In this document: one piece after another, positions 23,001 through 28,595 of the stretch | Position numbering within the stretch: the first letter of the stretch is position 1 | How the letters are laid out: every line of letters starts with the position of its first letter | NCBI RefSeq assembly: GCF_040566555.1 | Contig: NZ_JBEWYP010000002.1 | Span: forward strand, 310,001-374,000 | Length of the DNA: 64,000 nt | Source: Sediminicola sp040566555 | GTDB lineage: Bacteria; Bacteroidota; Bacteroidia; Flavobacteriales; Flavobacteriaceae | Direction of reading: 5' to 3' | Notes under the pieces: model-generated | Seen by the model: the letters and a program-made list of their open reading frames with translations, nothing else | Told to the model about the DNA's origin: nothing | Database searches by the model: none | Program-made: the position numbers and the translations under genes

Positions 23001-24969
23001 TTCTGCTACGGCCACGATAATGTGTGAAGGAGATTTCGGAGGATCTATTACTACCACCGTTACCGGAGGAGGAAGGCCTGCAATTGATCCAACAGCTAGG
23101 TATAACTATATTCTTAACTATATAGATCTGGGTATTTCATCAGGACCGCAAACGTCCAACATCTTTGCCAACTTGGCGGCTGGAAATTATACGGTAACCG
23201 TAACGGATGGTTGGAACTGTGACTTCACTACTGCGACAGTAGTGATCAACGAACCATCCAAAGTGGTTGCATCCTTGGCCATTACCCAATTGAATACCTG
23301 TACCGTTGGTGCCAATCTTAGGTTGACGGCCAGTGGAGGAACTGCACCATATAACTATAGTACATCTGCTTCTGGAGTGTATACCCCAATGGTAGGAAGT
23401 ACAGTTAGCTTGACCAATATGGCCGTAGGTGCATACGAATACTTTATCAGGGATGCCAATGGATGTATTTCAACTGTATCCAATAGGGTAACCGTGGATG
23501 CAGTACCGGAATTAAAATTGACTACAGATGCCATTGTGAATGTGGGCTGTTTTGGTGAGGCTACCGGTCTGATCCAAGTGAAAGCGATAGGCGGACTAGG
23601 AGGATATTCTTATTCCCTTTTGGCACAAGATCAGATTACTGTAGTTAGGCCAGCACAAACGAGTACAATCTTCAACAATTTGCCTGCCGGTACGTATTAC
23701 ATACAGGTAGACAGTCAGGATTGTATGGACAGGGAACAAGTGGTCATAACGGAAGGAAATGTATTGACGGCAAATACACCAATTGTCAACAATCCAATGT
23801 GTGCCGATGATTTTGGAAGCATAGAAGTTGGTTTGGTTGGCGGTACAGGTACATATCAGTATGCCATCTCCCCTAACCTGAACCAGTTCAGCTCTAAAAA
23901 TGTATTTACAGACCTGTTACCTGGTTCGTATACCATCATTGCACAGGATTCAAATGGATGTTTGCCATTTATATTTGACCTTGAGATCGTAGCTCCACTT
24001 CCAGTGAATGTTACCACTACCTTGGTTCAATCGGAAATTTGTGCCGGTAGCGAAGATGGATCCATAGCGATCGATATTACAGGCGGAACAGCACCATACA
24101 GCGCTGCTTTCAACTCTAACAATCCATCGGATTTTGTACCAGGACAAACCTCGTTCACCGATTTGGCAGCAGGGACCTATGTGATTTTTGTAAAAGACAG
24201 TCAAGGGTGTGAAACCAACATCATTGTGGAAATAGAGGATGGCGTAAATCTAAACGCTGAGATAGAGCCTGTATACGAATGTACAGGAGCTACTCCAGAG
24301 GCCTCAATTATCCTAACGTTGGCGGACGCGTCTGTATCCGATGATGTATTATACGCTTTGGATTCAACAGATCCAGCGGATATGGTATTGGATCCCAACT
24401 TTACAAATATTGCGCCAGGACAACATTATATCACGGTATCCCACGCTAATGGATGTTTGAAGACCATTGATTTTGAAATTGAACAATACGAGCCTTTAAC
24501 GCTGGTATTGGAACAAAAGAACATTAATGAGATAACAGCGGTCGCCTCGGGAGGTAGACAAAATTATACCTTCTACCTGGGAGATAAGGACAGAGGATCC
24601 AAAACTACTTTCTTCATCAATAGAACGGACACCTATACGGTTACTGTGGTGGATGAAAATGGTTGTGAGGCTTCACAACAGATATTTATAGAATTTATAG
24701 ATATCGAGATTCCTAACTTCTTTACTCCTGATGGAGACGGACAAAACGACTTCTGGAAACCAAGGAATGAAGAATCATGGCCTAACATACTAACCATAAT
24801 ATTTGACCGTTATGGTAGAGAGGTGTACAGAATGAGATTAAATGATCAAGGATGGGATGGTTTCTATAGAGAAACCGAATTACCGACCGGAGATTATTGG
24901 TACATCCTCAAATTAAGGGGAGAAGAGGATAGCAGAGAATTTGTAGGTCACTTTACCCTTTATAGATAA
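8005..24969 (+). CDS. sprB: SprB-type giant gliding adhesin with T9SS type B sorting domain
   Basis: A 5,654-residue cell-surface adhesin that in F. johnsoniae is propelled along the cell by the gliding motors. The ATG at 8083 would place a classical signal peptide (MKVTLFSKIILAMVI, ending GLSQ) right at the N-terminus; from 8005 the signal has a 26-residue forward extension. Neither start has a clear ribosome site. An N-terminal globular part comes first, with a DUF11-like domain at about residues 400-520. From about 840 to 5,560 the protein is almost entirely SprB repeats of roughly 75-95 residues, each with a Cys near SCFGxxDG and a GLxAGxYTxxVxDxxGC close. The final ~86 residues (from IPNFFTPDGDGQND, about 5,569) are the gliding-motility C-terminal sorting domain. 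The repeats also form higher-order units of about 570-610 residues. Confidence 0.93.
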   Translation: MQQFKITKNACPLDMDCAGFTKRISRMKVTLFSKIILAMVILMGFTGLSQEYNNFGVRYQDNIKGDLTFIANNIVNRDGGTGSTRPNNAYNTTGNSSQYNDYFNMKYIDVDGDATTFSSSSATLTYPAPNCNQIKYAGLYWSATYPSDQAGQAIGTGRQSDFNKVKLKVPGGTYVDVTANEVLFDGFTSADATIRENSPYACYADVTSILTALANPQGTYTIANVRSVQGSLSPGGGAAGGWTLVIVYENPTLTGKLITTFDGFARVNSANPQVDVNYTGFKTIPAGPVKANIGVAALEGDNRIVGDRLNIKAASKATFTQLSNATNPGDNFFNSNITLNGVVTTNRNPNSTNTLGYDTDIFSLDNPANATLPNSETAATFRFTSNGDQYYPFFNSFNVEIIEPEIDLTKNVQDVMGNDIANADVTLGQEMFYVLKFQNIGNDNATNFTIKDALPTNVDFVPSGMVLPAPINGKAITYVYDAVNHEVLFTIPNEFVDKGDPIYTIKLKVRVVPDCYRLRDACSNIIQNTAYSTYSGVFNNNVITDDPSVSQFDNCGYAVPGATNFLVNLSDCDFTREQYLCGSTATLTAGTGFDTYEWKDQNGTVVGNTQSIVVTQLGTYTVTKTAPAPCLSFDEVIKVVPFTNNVPNPVIPYADEVATCSNDGSALPKIFLCGANDERLIETTFTDAISYAWQKLDEGSCSATASDNCVTTSASCVWTTVATTEDYTATEAGTFRFVVNYENGCSNRFNFKVYENILTPNVIKKDIMCGQPGNITITNVPGSYEYSLDQNDWSASNTTGVFDIATPGSYNVYIRQQNVPSNPCIFEVNSIDIFQRNFSVNVTKTDPFCPTGKGTISVSVNDVDPQYYYELRQGGTLIDSFGPSDDNNYTFTSVNVGDYTIVANTDDGCSFSQNVSITASSTLSATAVVSQNVSCKEGNIQVKGVGGTGKYYYARWSYVDENGVGGPLYNDVSEIPASAYQTNVIFDVKIGEQGTYEFVVLDDNNCVAISNPVTIVLEEEADYNITKTDETCFNANDGSIRVDLINSNGFTVEYSLDGITFTSQKNYYNLAPGDYTLYVRLKKGKNGCDYDYPITINAATEITAAATLTQTYTCLQNGIITFSGATGGSGSYEYSLDGVTFGAATTYSNLTNGTYSPSIRDTNNPACIIALPQIVIDPLTPPTDLSFSATQITCAVPTSNVTLSTTGGKGILTYRMTSPSVTNPDSTDGVTATFNGLAVGTYSFEVTDENNCIYTENYTINDITYIAVNGALVNNVSCFGGNDGAIDFNVAGFGTTYQYTINGGTAVTGQSSATINLTGLTAGNYTIVVTDEATACTDTTTIAVNQPSAALGFTFNVTPLTCTANGSVSITASNGWGGYTHQLTQPDGSVLGPKAGKVFSGLTQTGNYTISVADAGGCIVTNTFNITAPVIPTVTLDPTTDLCYSPATGVSLTANASGGVTPYSYSLNGAPAQNGNVFNNLTPGSYSVVVRDAYGCTTTSNTVVINPQLTTSSVLTKELDCSASPDAVIDITINGGYTAYSYQINGGASSPVVGNTITYTTATDGSFTFLITDSEGCTAQTTVVVDPISTPVATHNAIDPDCDGATNGSVEIIIDGNFGTPAYQVDFNGMGLSSQTLYTGLGAGTYTYIVEDSKGCTYTDSVTLSTPNPIAADAVLTQPYTCLQNGTIQAQNVTGGTAPYTYSIDGVTFVGSDTFANLTDGTFTITVKDASGCTFVTNSVVIPALDPPTDITFSATAPNCPAQTSDVTLTAIGGTGAITYEITAPAAFNNGNNNVFSGLAPDTYTFLVTDANGCTYTETFTISPVTPINIAGTLVSNVTCMGAADGVISFDASGFSATYQYTINGGAPVTNQSATTTTINGLVAGDYIIVITDESTLCSDTTTITVSEPATPLAIDTISVTDPTCSPSGTVPGSVSITASGGWGGYTYEVTDPSGVVTSNSSGTFGNLLDTSAPYNVTVTDANGCVVPGTFTINPIIAPDLTISANNLCYDATVGLTITASVVSGGQSPFQYRINGGAYQSGNVFSGLAPGTHTIDVIDSKNCTDSETITVNPTLTVNATLVKDLDCSASPAADISVAVSNGTTPYTYEVFKDGALFQASMAVGATPFSYNTATAGSYEFVIADGSGCTVTSNTIIVSSNTPPTAVPVVTDPRCAGSADGSVNLGVSGGTPPYQIVFNGSAPSTQMVYSGLAAGSYNYTITDSKGCQVTGTVTLTDPPALTLTTAVSQNYTCTTGSATIDVTGTGGGKAPYAYSIDGVNFGPGTTFSGLSAGTYTITARDANNCTVTSTQTIDPLNAPTDLSFAPSALTCPAVVSNVTVSVTNGNGPFRFELIAPVLSYKDNGNDPTFTGLTPGTYTFKVTDAKGCTLQKSYTINTIPKVSVLYQLVKNVTCKGDADGEFVFTVSDFVSTYSYTVKNSSGVTVQSENNISTTTPISVPGLAADSYSVNVTDDTTTCTATAPAVITEPITPLDFTASNTDVTCLNNATITVNATGGWSSYQYQLMNATSTVTVVPYQGNRVFSNVPAGDYTIYVMDANGCVVNKPISIAPASIPSLTLDPSSDLCFDDNGAQIILTVTGGQAPYRYRVNGGPYKLSNTFNGIIPGTYDFEATDAYGCTAATLQVIVPARLIFASAVVTKDLTCSAPTDAVIDVTISGGYPPYDRYEVSTDGGATFNPGAALAGASFSFNTNLPGDYIFKVFDDSGCDALSNPITVNPATNPQANHTSIDPSCNGGSDGIVEIIPVSGTGLSPYQYSFNGSPFSPQRTYSGLSAGIPYPYTIRDSKGCSTTYTVTLNDPPIFDANVTVTDVSCGGVGVGDLPGSITIDITSGGVPDYTYTLYDQSNNIVAVAGPTPNPVTTSSSSVTFDGLAFGDYYIRVINANGCEYYEDPVRVLASPFLALNSATAIADCATGGTVELSADGGSGSYTFTIYGTAIGPDSTGTSGTAVIATFTGLNAGQTYVFQAIDDATGCSSYVEETIPTLSNIDVVDSPIVTNVSCFGDTNGSLEFQIEGFDPSVTVINYDILNALTNSQLGAAYSGSVTQAAGGPTPTPSVTINNIPPGDYVLYFEEDTSPFCTNTYNFRILEPTPVQLSLVSKSNANCNDGSFVTVKATGGSGSYSYAYVPAGDPTPGAFPNSSTFQIIAAAYPIDYDIYVQDANGCIAPPITITLEKDPESAISIDVADSCVSPDGTFQIIVTMNNAGIGPHYMSVDGGTFEPVSLNNSGETITISSLSSGNHTVRVVDSSGCGEAAESITIYPPLFAQATITKEEFCNPSNNAEVTIITDGGSPSLTFEQTNPAGPTQVNDPVFTGLTSGTYDFRITDNNTNCFKDVTITIDAPSNPTFTLSATDVSCFGGADGTVTATLDAGNLDTPYLYSLDGGTTTQNSNVFTGLLASTYTVTVISGKGCSHDETITVDEPSQLAITSSSTDYTCDDNASTVTVNITDDGTGNPSGTAPYLYSYNGGSFQSDNTYMVAYGAANVTVIVKDDNGCTVSTSVAIPVKQKVKASITQHQAINCTNGQEIIEIVPADGSGNYTYTELPSGNVVADPTNIILTAPGNYVYEVLDTTTNCTVIVEHNVAPFDLIAVTASLVTDATCSDSSDGQMQINITGYIGTFNYQVLDNVGNPVAGAAGSSDAVSDPFNYVIPQTLPAGIYTVEITETQDPFCFEVSNSVTIDAPEEVVVVEVSNTPDNCNQDAIVVVQASGGTGPYTYAVVLDGAAVPGAFPEDETLNLDFSLGANWDVYAQDANGCISQVLDITITEDTRPDISLTLVDECEEEGSFSVDVSLDAVNTGVAPYRIRIVGNAFQNIATLPYTFSNLSSGSYDIEVVDANGCGEIESITISPELEFTASVNSQPTCTTNDGVIDFAVTGGSGVNTVELFEADGITPTGIAPAGNQFTGVAFGTYVVRVTDNTLGNPANCTKEIQVTLEEPTPVTLQATQKTDISCFGAADGTINVRLVSPSAGVNDNPPYTYTINNGTDPAITQNNGFFSGLNPGIYDITVTSNRNCVITDQVTILEPLQLVASISNVIDFACDANNTAQTASFDITADPTTGTGPYFFSINGGAYFEGTGAAKNNYTYVTNVAGNFTVNVKDNKGCTIVAPLTQTIDPLPIITDVTFTQQTAITCINDEVVRLTVTGGSGDFTFDLLPVGGATVAHGPGVYTTDYTLTTVGDYTFRVTDNVTGCYFTTTPYTIAPFDIIDVKATAIKPVTCFGDTDGEMSLEVFNYLGNYTYEVLDGAGASITGVVASNTSSNPRTISGLPAGNFTVRVIATDSPFCDDITNTVTIASPNAAISLIETNNVNANCNIGAQVSVKANGGTPGYTYAFIPQGNPITPADYQASATATLNPAVYPANFDVYVQDSRGCFTFITVTVNEDPTPTVSVPAYADDQCTSNGTSYTFTATGTGIAPLQYSVGNGFQSSAFLTVSAPGTYTVSVRDANGCIATTPMVIMPPLGATPIATLQPSCGASDGEVTVTAAGGSGNYLYELQDEFGAQLVAPQASNLFAGLAPGNYITVLHDNGGSGCSTQAPVSLEIPTPVVFTFTQENVSCNGGADGSIEVILDASNNNPPYTYTIFDGTTSTTQNSNLFTGLAAGAYDITVTSDRNCVDTQTVTITEPSIVTVTATNTEFACNANNSVAQAIITATGANGTAPYTYSINGVNFVNSNTFAITDTGAVQNITVTVKDDNGCTNTTMVTVNPLPKITAVNFTQQTAITCINDETVRLTVVGGSGDFNFDLLPMGTATVSPGAGVQTADFTLTAVGDYVFRVTDNVTGCYFTTAPYTIVPFDIIEVVATPTKPVTCFGDTDGAMSLQVNNYVGSYTYQVFRSNGASVTGVVASNTSTNPLSITGLPAGNYYVNVVATGTPFCDDVSNTIKIASPNNPLQLITDITAEVTCSDLGQITANGTGGWGSYTYAIAQGTPPSAGDFTTNNVFGGLAAGTYEVYVRDLNGCEVFSTETLVQPVQISATASATATIMCEGDFGGSITTTVTGGGRPAIDPTARYNYILNYIDLGISSGPQTSNIFANLAAGNYTVTVTDGWNCDFTTATVVINEPSKVVASLAITQLNTCTVGANLRLTASGGTAPYNYSTSASGVYTPMVGSTVSLTNMAVGAYEYFIRDANGCISTVSNRVTVDAVPELKLTTDAIVNVGCFGEATGLIQVKAIGGLGGYSYSLLAQDQITVVRPAQTSTIFNNLPAGTYYIQVDSQDCMDREQVVITEGNVLTANTPIVNNPMCADDFGSIEVGLVGGTGTYQYAISPNLNQFSSKNVFTDLLPGSYTIIAQDSNGCLPFIFDLEIVAPLPVNVTTTLVQSEICAGSEDGSIAIDITGGTAPYSAAFNSNNPSDFVPGQTSFTDLAAGTYVIFVKDSQGCETNIIVEIEDGVNLNAEIEPVYECTGATPEASIILTLADASVSDDVLYALDSTDPADMVLDPNFTNIAPGQHYITVSHANGCLKTIDFEIEQYEPLTLVLEQKNINEITAVASGGRQNYTFYLGDKDRGSKTTFFINRTDTYTVTVVDENGCEASQQIFIEFIDIEIPNFFTPDGDGQNDFWKPRNEESWPNILTIIFDRYGREVYRMRLNDQGWDGFYRETELPTGDYWYILKLRGEEDSREFVGHFTLYR
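11335..22736 (+). repeat. Higher-order internal repeat of sprB (about 1.7-1.84 kb period)
   Basis: Corresponding points of the coding sequence recur at 11335, 13039 and 14749 (periods 1,704 and 1,710 nt, marked by a shared YTC(L/T)xxG motif). A second series recurs at about 16759, 18583, 20422 and 22198 (periods about 1,824, 1,839 and 1,776 nt). The best pair, starting at 20422 and 22198, is about 80 percent identical over the first ~88 residues by hand count. Each unit holds several SprB repeats, so the gene grew by duplicating blocks of repeats rather than single ones. Confidence 0.7.
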
Positions 24970-24991
24970 CCGACTTAACCTAAATTGAATT

Positions 24992-25939
24992 ATGCGAAAT
25001 ACGGTGTTAACCCTAGTGTTGCTTTTTGTTACACTGGCCTCCAAAGGACAGGAGCTGACCTTACCCCAGCTTTCCCAATACTTGGCGGATAACCCTTTCG
25101 TAATTTCCCCTACTTATTCAGGGATCGGGGATCACATTAAGATAAGGATCAATGGGCTTACCCAATGGGTAGGAATTAAAGATGCACCTGACACACAATC
25201 CTTGGCGGCAGATGCCAGGGTTGGAGAAAAGTCGGGCGTAGGAATGCTCTTGTACAATGACAGTAACGGGGAGACGAAACAAAGGGGAGCCAGACTTTCT
25301 TTTGCTCACCATTTGACGCTGGACCGGTATGATGATGAGTTTTTGTCCTTCGGAATCTCTTATAATTTTAATCAGTTCCGTATCGATATAGAGAATTTCA
25401 GGGATAATAATGATGCTTCGGTCACGGATGATAGGGCCACTACCAATCATAACTTTGATGTGGGTCTACTTTATCGTAAGGATAAATTTTACCTAAGTGT
25501 CAATGCCTCCAACCTACTGGATAAGGATCTGACCAAGTTCAACCCCGTATTTGAACCTAATAGACTTAGGAATTACTATGTCTATACTGGCTACAGATAT
25601 AAGAAGAGCAAGAACAGCGATATGGAGATAGAACCGTCTGTCTTTTATCAATATTTTGAAAGTGATGGGCGTTCCGTAACAGATTTGAACGTGAAATTCA
25701 GATGGTACGATTTTGAGGATTACTATTATGCAGGGGTGAATTATCGTTTCTTGAACGATCAGATTGGAAATCCTTTGTACATCGCCCCAATTTTCGGACT
25801 TAAAAAGAACAATTTCTATTTTGGATATTCCTATCAGGTAATCCTGAATGAAATAATGGGCTTCAGTACAGGAACCCACGTGGTCACCTTAGGGGTAGAT
25901 CTATTCCAAGGACTTAGTAATTGTAGGTGTATGTACTAA
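24992..25939 (+). CDS. sprF: SprF, PorP/SprF-family outer-membrane protein
   Basis: A 315-residue protein with a signal peptide (residues 1-20, ending ASKGQ) and the family's opening pattern LPQLSQYLADNPFVISPTYSG. The rest alternates polar and aromatic residues as in an outer-membrane beta-barrel, with repeated Tyr-rich strands. It lies 22 nt after sprB, exactly as in F. johnsoniae, where SprF is needed for SprB to reach the surface. Members of this family act with particular type B sorting-domain proteins, so SprB is the likely partner. A second family member (36,889) sits beside the other large adhesin. Confidence 0.88.
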   Translation: MRNTVLTLVLLFVTLASKGQELTLPQLSQYLADNPFVISPTYSGIGDHIKIRINGLTQWVGIKDAPDTQSLAADARVGEKSGVGMLLYNDSNGETKQRGARLSFAHHLTLDRYDDEFLSFGISYNFNQFRIDIENFRDNNDASVTDDRATTNHNFDVGLLYRKDKFYLSVNASNLLDKDLTKFNPVFEPNRLRNYYVYTGYRYKKSKNSDMEIEPSVFYQYFESDGRSVTDLNVKFRWYDFEDYYYAGVNYRFLNDQIGNPLYIAPIFGLKKNNFYFGYSYQVILNEIMGFSTGTHVVTLGVDLFQGLSNCRCMY

Positions 25940-25984
25940 CTTTTCCATCCAATTGGATTAAATTTGTAGAAATTTAAAACGATT

Positions 25985-26341
25985 GTGGGGAAAGTAAAAT
26001 TAAGTAACATCAAAGCTTATGCACACCATGGCTGCCTTGAAGAAGAAGCAATCATAGGAAGCGATTACCGAGTGGATCTTGAAGTGAAAACCGATCTAGC
26101 CAAAGCTTCACAATCAGACAATTTAGTAGATACCGTAGACTATGTGCATCTCAACCGCATTGTAAAGGAGGAGATGAAGGTAAGGTCCAAGTTATTGGAA
26201 CATGTGGCAAAACGGATTATGGACCGCGTTTTCTCAGAACTGCCAACGGTGGAAGAGGTAGAAATATCTGTCTCAAAAATTAATCCTCCAATAGGTGGGG
26301 ATGTGGAAATGGTATCGATAAACTTGCAAAGAACTCGTTGA
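25985..26341 (+). CDS. folB: Dihydroneopterin aldolase
   Basis: A 118-residue enzyme of folate synthesis that cleaves 7,8-dihydroneopterin to 6-hydroxymethyl-dihydropterin and glycolaldehyde. The family signature near the N-terminus (IKAYAHHGCLEEEAIIG), the central DTVDYVHL and the late VEISVSKINPPIGGDV are all clear. The start is GTG at 25985, which gives the usual family length. It follows sprF by 45 nt on the same strand with no visible terminator between, so it may be partly read from the sprB operon. Confidence 0.92.
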   Translation: MGKVKLSNIKAYAHHGCLEEEAIIGSDYRVDLEVKTDLAKASQSDNLVDTVDYVHLNRIVKEEMKVRSKLLEHVAKRIMDRVFSELPTVEEVEISVSKINPPIGGDVEMVSINLQRTR

Positions 26342-26379
26342 AAAACGAAGGTTCAGTTTTTTAGAGTTATAAATTAAAT

Positions 26380-26387
26380 TACTTTTG
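26380..26387 (+). promoter_or_regulatory. -7 box of the first tRNA gene
   Basis: TACTTTTG matches TAnnTTTG exactly and ends 12 nt before the tRNA 5' end. The second tRNA gene has its box at the same distance. Confidence 0.6.
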
Positions 26388-26398
26388 CAGTAGTACTT

Positions 26399-26470
26399 GG
26401 CATTGTGGTCGAAATGGAGAGACGGGGTCCCGCAAGGACCTTTATAGTGGTTCGAGTCCACTCGATGCCT
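26399..26470 (+). tRNA. tRNA-Cys-like (anticodon GCA) with C at position 33
   Basis: A 72-nt cloverleaf can be drawn in full. The acceptor is GGCATTG/CGATGCC with one T-G wobble, the D-stem GTC/GAC with GG in the loop, the anticodon stem GGGTC/GACCT, and the T-stem AGTGG/CCACT with TTCGAGT in the loop. The discriminator is T, and CCA is not encoded. The anticodon loop is CCGCAAG, so the anticodon reads GCA (Cys) but the base before it is C rather than the near-universal U33, and the loop ends can pair C32-G38. It has its own -7 box and its own terminator. It is a divergent paralogue of the normal tRNA-Cys 177 nt downstream. Whether it works in translation is open. Confidence 0.75.
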
Positions 26471-26478
26471 CAAAGAAG

Positions 26479-26505
26479 AACGGTCTTATTTTTTAAGACC
26501 GTTTT
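26479..26505 (+). terminator. Terminator of the first tRNA gene
   Basis: A 9-bp perfect stem (ACGGTCTTA with TAAGACCGT) around a TTTTT loop, followed by TTT, lies 9 nt after the tRNA. Confidence 0.85.
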
Positions 26506-26626
26506 CAATTACCGCAAAGACCAATTCTCTTTTGAGATAATTGGGGGGAGAACCACAACAAATAGTACAGGGGTTCGATTTAAATAAAACTACGATAAAA
26601 TTAATTTTTCTTAGAATTAATTTTTG

Positions 26627-26634
26627 TAGATTTG
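26627..26634 (+). promoter_or_regulatory. -7 box of tRNA-Cys
   Basis: TAGATTTG matches TAnnTTTG exactly and ends 12 nt before the tRNA 5' end. Confidence 0.6.
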
Positions 26635-26646
26635 CAATCCAAAATT

Positions 26647-26717
26647 GGCATCGTGGCCGAGTGGCTAGGCAGAGCTCTGCAAAAGCTTGTACAGCAGTTC
26701 GAATCTGCTCGATGCCT
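26647..26717 (+). tRNA. tRNA-Cys(GCA)
   Basis: A canonical 71-nt cloverleaf. The acceptor is GGCATCG/CGATGCC with discriminator T (the usual Cys determinant), the D-stem GCC/GGC, the anticodon stem GAGCT/AGCTT with loop CTGCAAA (U33 present, anticodon GCA), and the T-arm AGCAG/CTGCT with loop TTCGAAT. CCA is not encoded. It has its own -7 box and strong terminator. Confidence 0.95.
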
Positions 26718-26723
26718 CAAAAA

Positions 26724-26751
26724 AAAACCGTCCCAACAGGACGGTTTTTTT
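26724..26751. terminator. Bidirectional terminator between tRNA-Cys and the DoxX-like gene
   Basis: The stem is AAACCGTCC/GGACGGTTT with a 5-nt loop, flanked by A-run and T-run on opposite sides, so it can serve both tRNA-Cys (plus) and the convergent DoxX-holB unit (minus). Confidence 0.85.
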
Positions 26752-26786
26752 CGTTTATAATGTTTTGCAGTTTTGAAAGGGTATTT

Positions 26787-27188
26787 TTAATACGCCTGTA
26801 ATAGGAATACCAAAAAGATGGCAGGGATAAAATAGACCGCAATGGTCTTTGCCCCTTCGTAGTCCTTGGCCATGCGCTGTCCGAACAATAGCATCAATAG
26901 GGCAACACAGGATACAATGGCACTGTAAAATGCAAGCTGACTTTCTCCAGCTGTAACAATTTGGAACAATCCAACAGCAGAAAGGATCCCAGCTATCATT
27001 TCCGTGACCACCACGATCCCCAACAACATAGGCACCATATTTTTTAAAGGCGATTCGGCGAAATGTCCAGTCAACCATGATAGGTTGCCTTTCCAATCAA
27101 CGAGCTTGTCAATTCCACTTTGTAAAAAGGTGATCAACAAGAAAAATAGTAAAAGAATTTCAGTGGCGTTGTTGGTAATGTTTTCCAT
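26787..27188 (-). CDS. DoxX-like small membrane protein
   Basis: A 133-residue protein with four predicted membrane segments (about residues 10-25, 48-72, 80-100 and 113-131). The first is followed by the family-type FLQSGIDKLVDWKGN. It belongs to the DoxX/DoxD-like superfamily of integral membrane proteins, whose members have varied and mostly unproven roles. It lies 36 nt after holB on the same strand and probably shares its transcript; the bidirectional terminator at 26,724 closes the unit. No specific function can be assigned. Confidence 0.7.
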   Translation of the reverse strand: MENITNNATEILLLFFLLITFLQSGIDKLVDWKGNLSWLTGHFAESPLKNMVPMLLGIVVVTEMIAGILSAVGLFQIVTAGESQLAFYSAIVSCVALLMLLFGQRMAKDYEGAKTIAVYFIPAIFLVFLLQAY

Positions 27189-27224
27189 TTGAGTATTAAG
27201 TTTAATAATTTGGTTTTTTTGAGT

Positions 27225-28376
27225 TTATGCGGCCTTCTTATGAAGTAATCGCGTAAGTTTTATAGATAGATCTGTCAGTATTATTTTAGAGTTGCCGTTG
27301 CGCCCTATATGATAAATGGCATCTTCCAGTTCCTGGGTGATCTGTAGAATATTGTTTTCATGGATAAAGGGGGCAAATTTCGCCAATTGGAAGCCCTCCA
27401 CATGGATTTTCATAAACGCAAGGTCAGATACATTGTAATTGGTAAGCATGGCCTGTCTCATGACCGCTAGGCAGTACAGCAAAAATTTCTTTTGTGTTTC
27501 CCTTCCTGTTTTGGCTACCTCCTCACTCCATAGGATAAGGTCATGGATAGCAGCTTTGTTGCCCTTGGCTTTAAAAGCACTTCTCACCCACTGAACAAAC
27601 CACCTTTCAAACACCAGATCTTCTGAATCTTTGTTCATCAAATCCAGAGCCTTGTTAAAATTTCCATCCGATTCATGTGCAATCCGCAAGGCTTCTTCCT
27701 TGGTAAGCCCCTTTTCCACAAGTCCTTCGGCAATAACCTCTTCGGCCAACGGGGGAAAGTGAAGCACCTGGCATCGGGAACGTATGGTCTGAATAATTTG
27801 TTCCTCCTCTTCTGTAATAAGAATAAAAACGGTCTTTGCAGGGGGCTCTTCAATTAGTTTCAACAGTTTGTTGGCTGCTGAATTGTTCATTCTATCGGCC
27901 ATCCATATAATCATGACCTTATATCCGCCTTCGTAAGATTTTAGGGCGAGTTTTTTTACCACTTCCTGAGCCTCGTCAACCCCTATCATGCCCTGTTTTT
28001 TCTCTATGCCGATTAGTCGGTACCAATCGAAAAGGTTGCCATACGGCTGTTCCTTAAGAAACTCCCGCCACTCCTCCATATAATGGTTGCTCACGGCATG
28101 ACTCTTTACCTTATCGCTGTTGGATACAGGAAAAGCAAAATGAACATCGGGATGGGAAATGGAATTGCATTTTGTGTTACAAGCGGTGTTTTCCCCAACG
28201 TTCTCCCCTTGAGTGTTGGCACAAATGACATATTGCGCATAAGCTAGGGCCATGGGCAATGTGCCACAGCCTTCTTTTCCCACAAATAACTGTGCATGCG
28301 GAATGCGGCCCGCATCGGCACTGAGGGTCAAATGTTTTTTGATATGGGATAATCCTAAAATGTCATTAAAAAGCAT
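27225..28376 (-). CDS. holB: DNA polymerase III delta' subunit
   Basis: A 383-residue clamp-loader subunit of the AAA+ family. The N-terminal domain starts MLFNDILGLSHIKKHL and contains a zinc-site-like Cys cluster (C-x-n-CNTKC) and the HPDVHF string. The Walker A region reads GKEGCGT and lacks the lysine that binds ATP, as expected for delta', which is a non-hydrolysing subunit. The SRC motif (TIRSRCQVLHFPPL) that serves as an arginine-finger region is present near the middle. The gene is divergent from pgk and co-directional with the DoxX-like gene. Confusion with DnaX is unlikely given the degenerate P-loop. Confidence 0.9.
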   Translation of the reverse strand: MLFNDILGLSHIKKHLTLSADAGRIPHAQLFVGKEGCGTLPMALAYAQYVICANTQGENVGENTACNTKCNSISHPDVHFAFPVSNSDKVKSHAVSNHYMEEWREFLKEQPYGNLFDWYRLIGIEKKQGMIGVDEAQEVVKKLALKSYEGGYKVMIIWMADRMNNSAANKLLKLIEEPPAKTVFILITEEEEQIIQTIRSRCQVLHFPPLAEEVIAEGLVEKGLTKEEALRIAHESDGNFNKALDLMNKDSEDLVFERWFVQWVRSAFKAKGNKAAIHDLILWSEEVAKTGRETQKKFLLYCLAVMRQAMLTNYNVSDLAFMKIHVEGFQLAKFAPFIHENNILQITQELEDAIYHIGRNGNSKIILTDLSIKLTRLLHKKAA

Positions 28377-28560
28377 GGGTCAAATATAGTTTATTTGCTT
28401 GTTCTTCCATAATAGGAAAGCATCCGTCATTTACAACGGACCAAGAGCATTTTTATAAGGATTGTGTGCCAATTGGTTACAAAGTGAACAACTATAGGTT
28501 GTTTTGCGCCTGAACCTTAAAGAATATGTCTCCCTGGTTTAAACATACTAGAGAAATCTT

Positions 28561-28568
28561 TACATTTG
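28561..28568 (+). promoter_or_regulatory. -7 box of pgk
   Basis: TACATTTG matches TAnnTTTG and lies 27 nt upstream of the pgk ATG. An apparent TTG start overlapping this box is therefore unlikely to be used. Confidence 0.6.
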
Positions 28569-28595
28569 TTTTTCTCAAAAAAAATCCTTGTAAAG

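Noticed and set aside
8005..24969. Dense repeats in 8-25 kb considered as a CRISPR-like or satellite array
   Set aside because: The repeats are in frame, diverged at DNA level and encode SprB protein repeats; there are no short identical repeats with unique spacers.
26405..26801. Two plus-strand ORFs of 60 and 86 codons
   Set aside because: They run through the tRNA genes and their terminators and have no protein-like features.
27225..28376. holB considered inactive because the P-loop lysine is missing
   Set aside because: A degenerate Walker A is normal for delta' subunits and is not a sign of decay.
28566..28595. N-terminal extension of pgk from an upstream TTG
   Set aside because: The extension lies in the promoter -7 box and is absent from the family's usual N-terminus.
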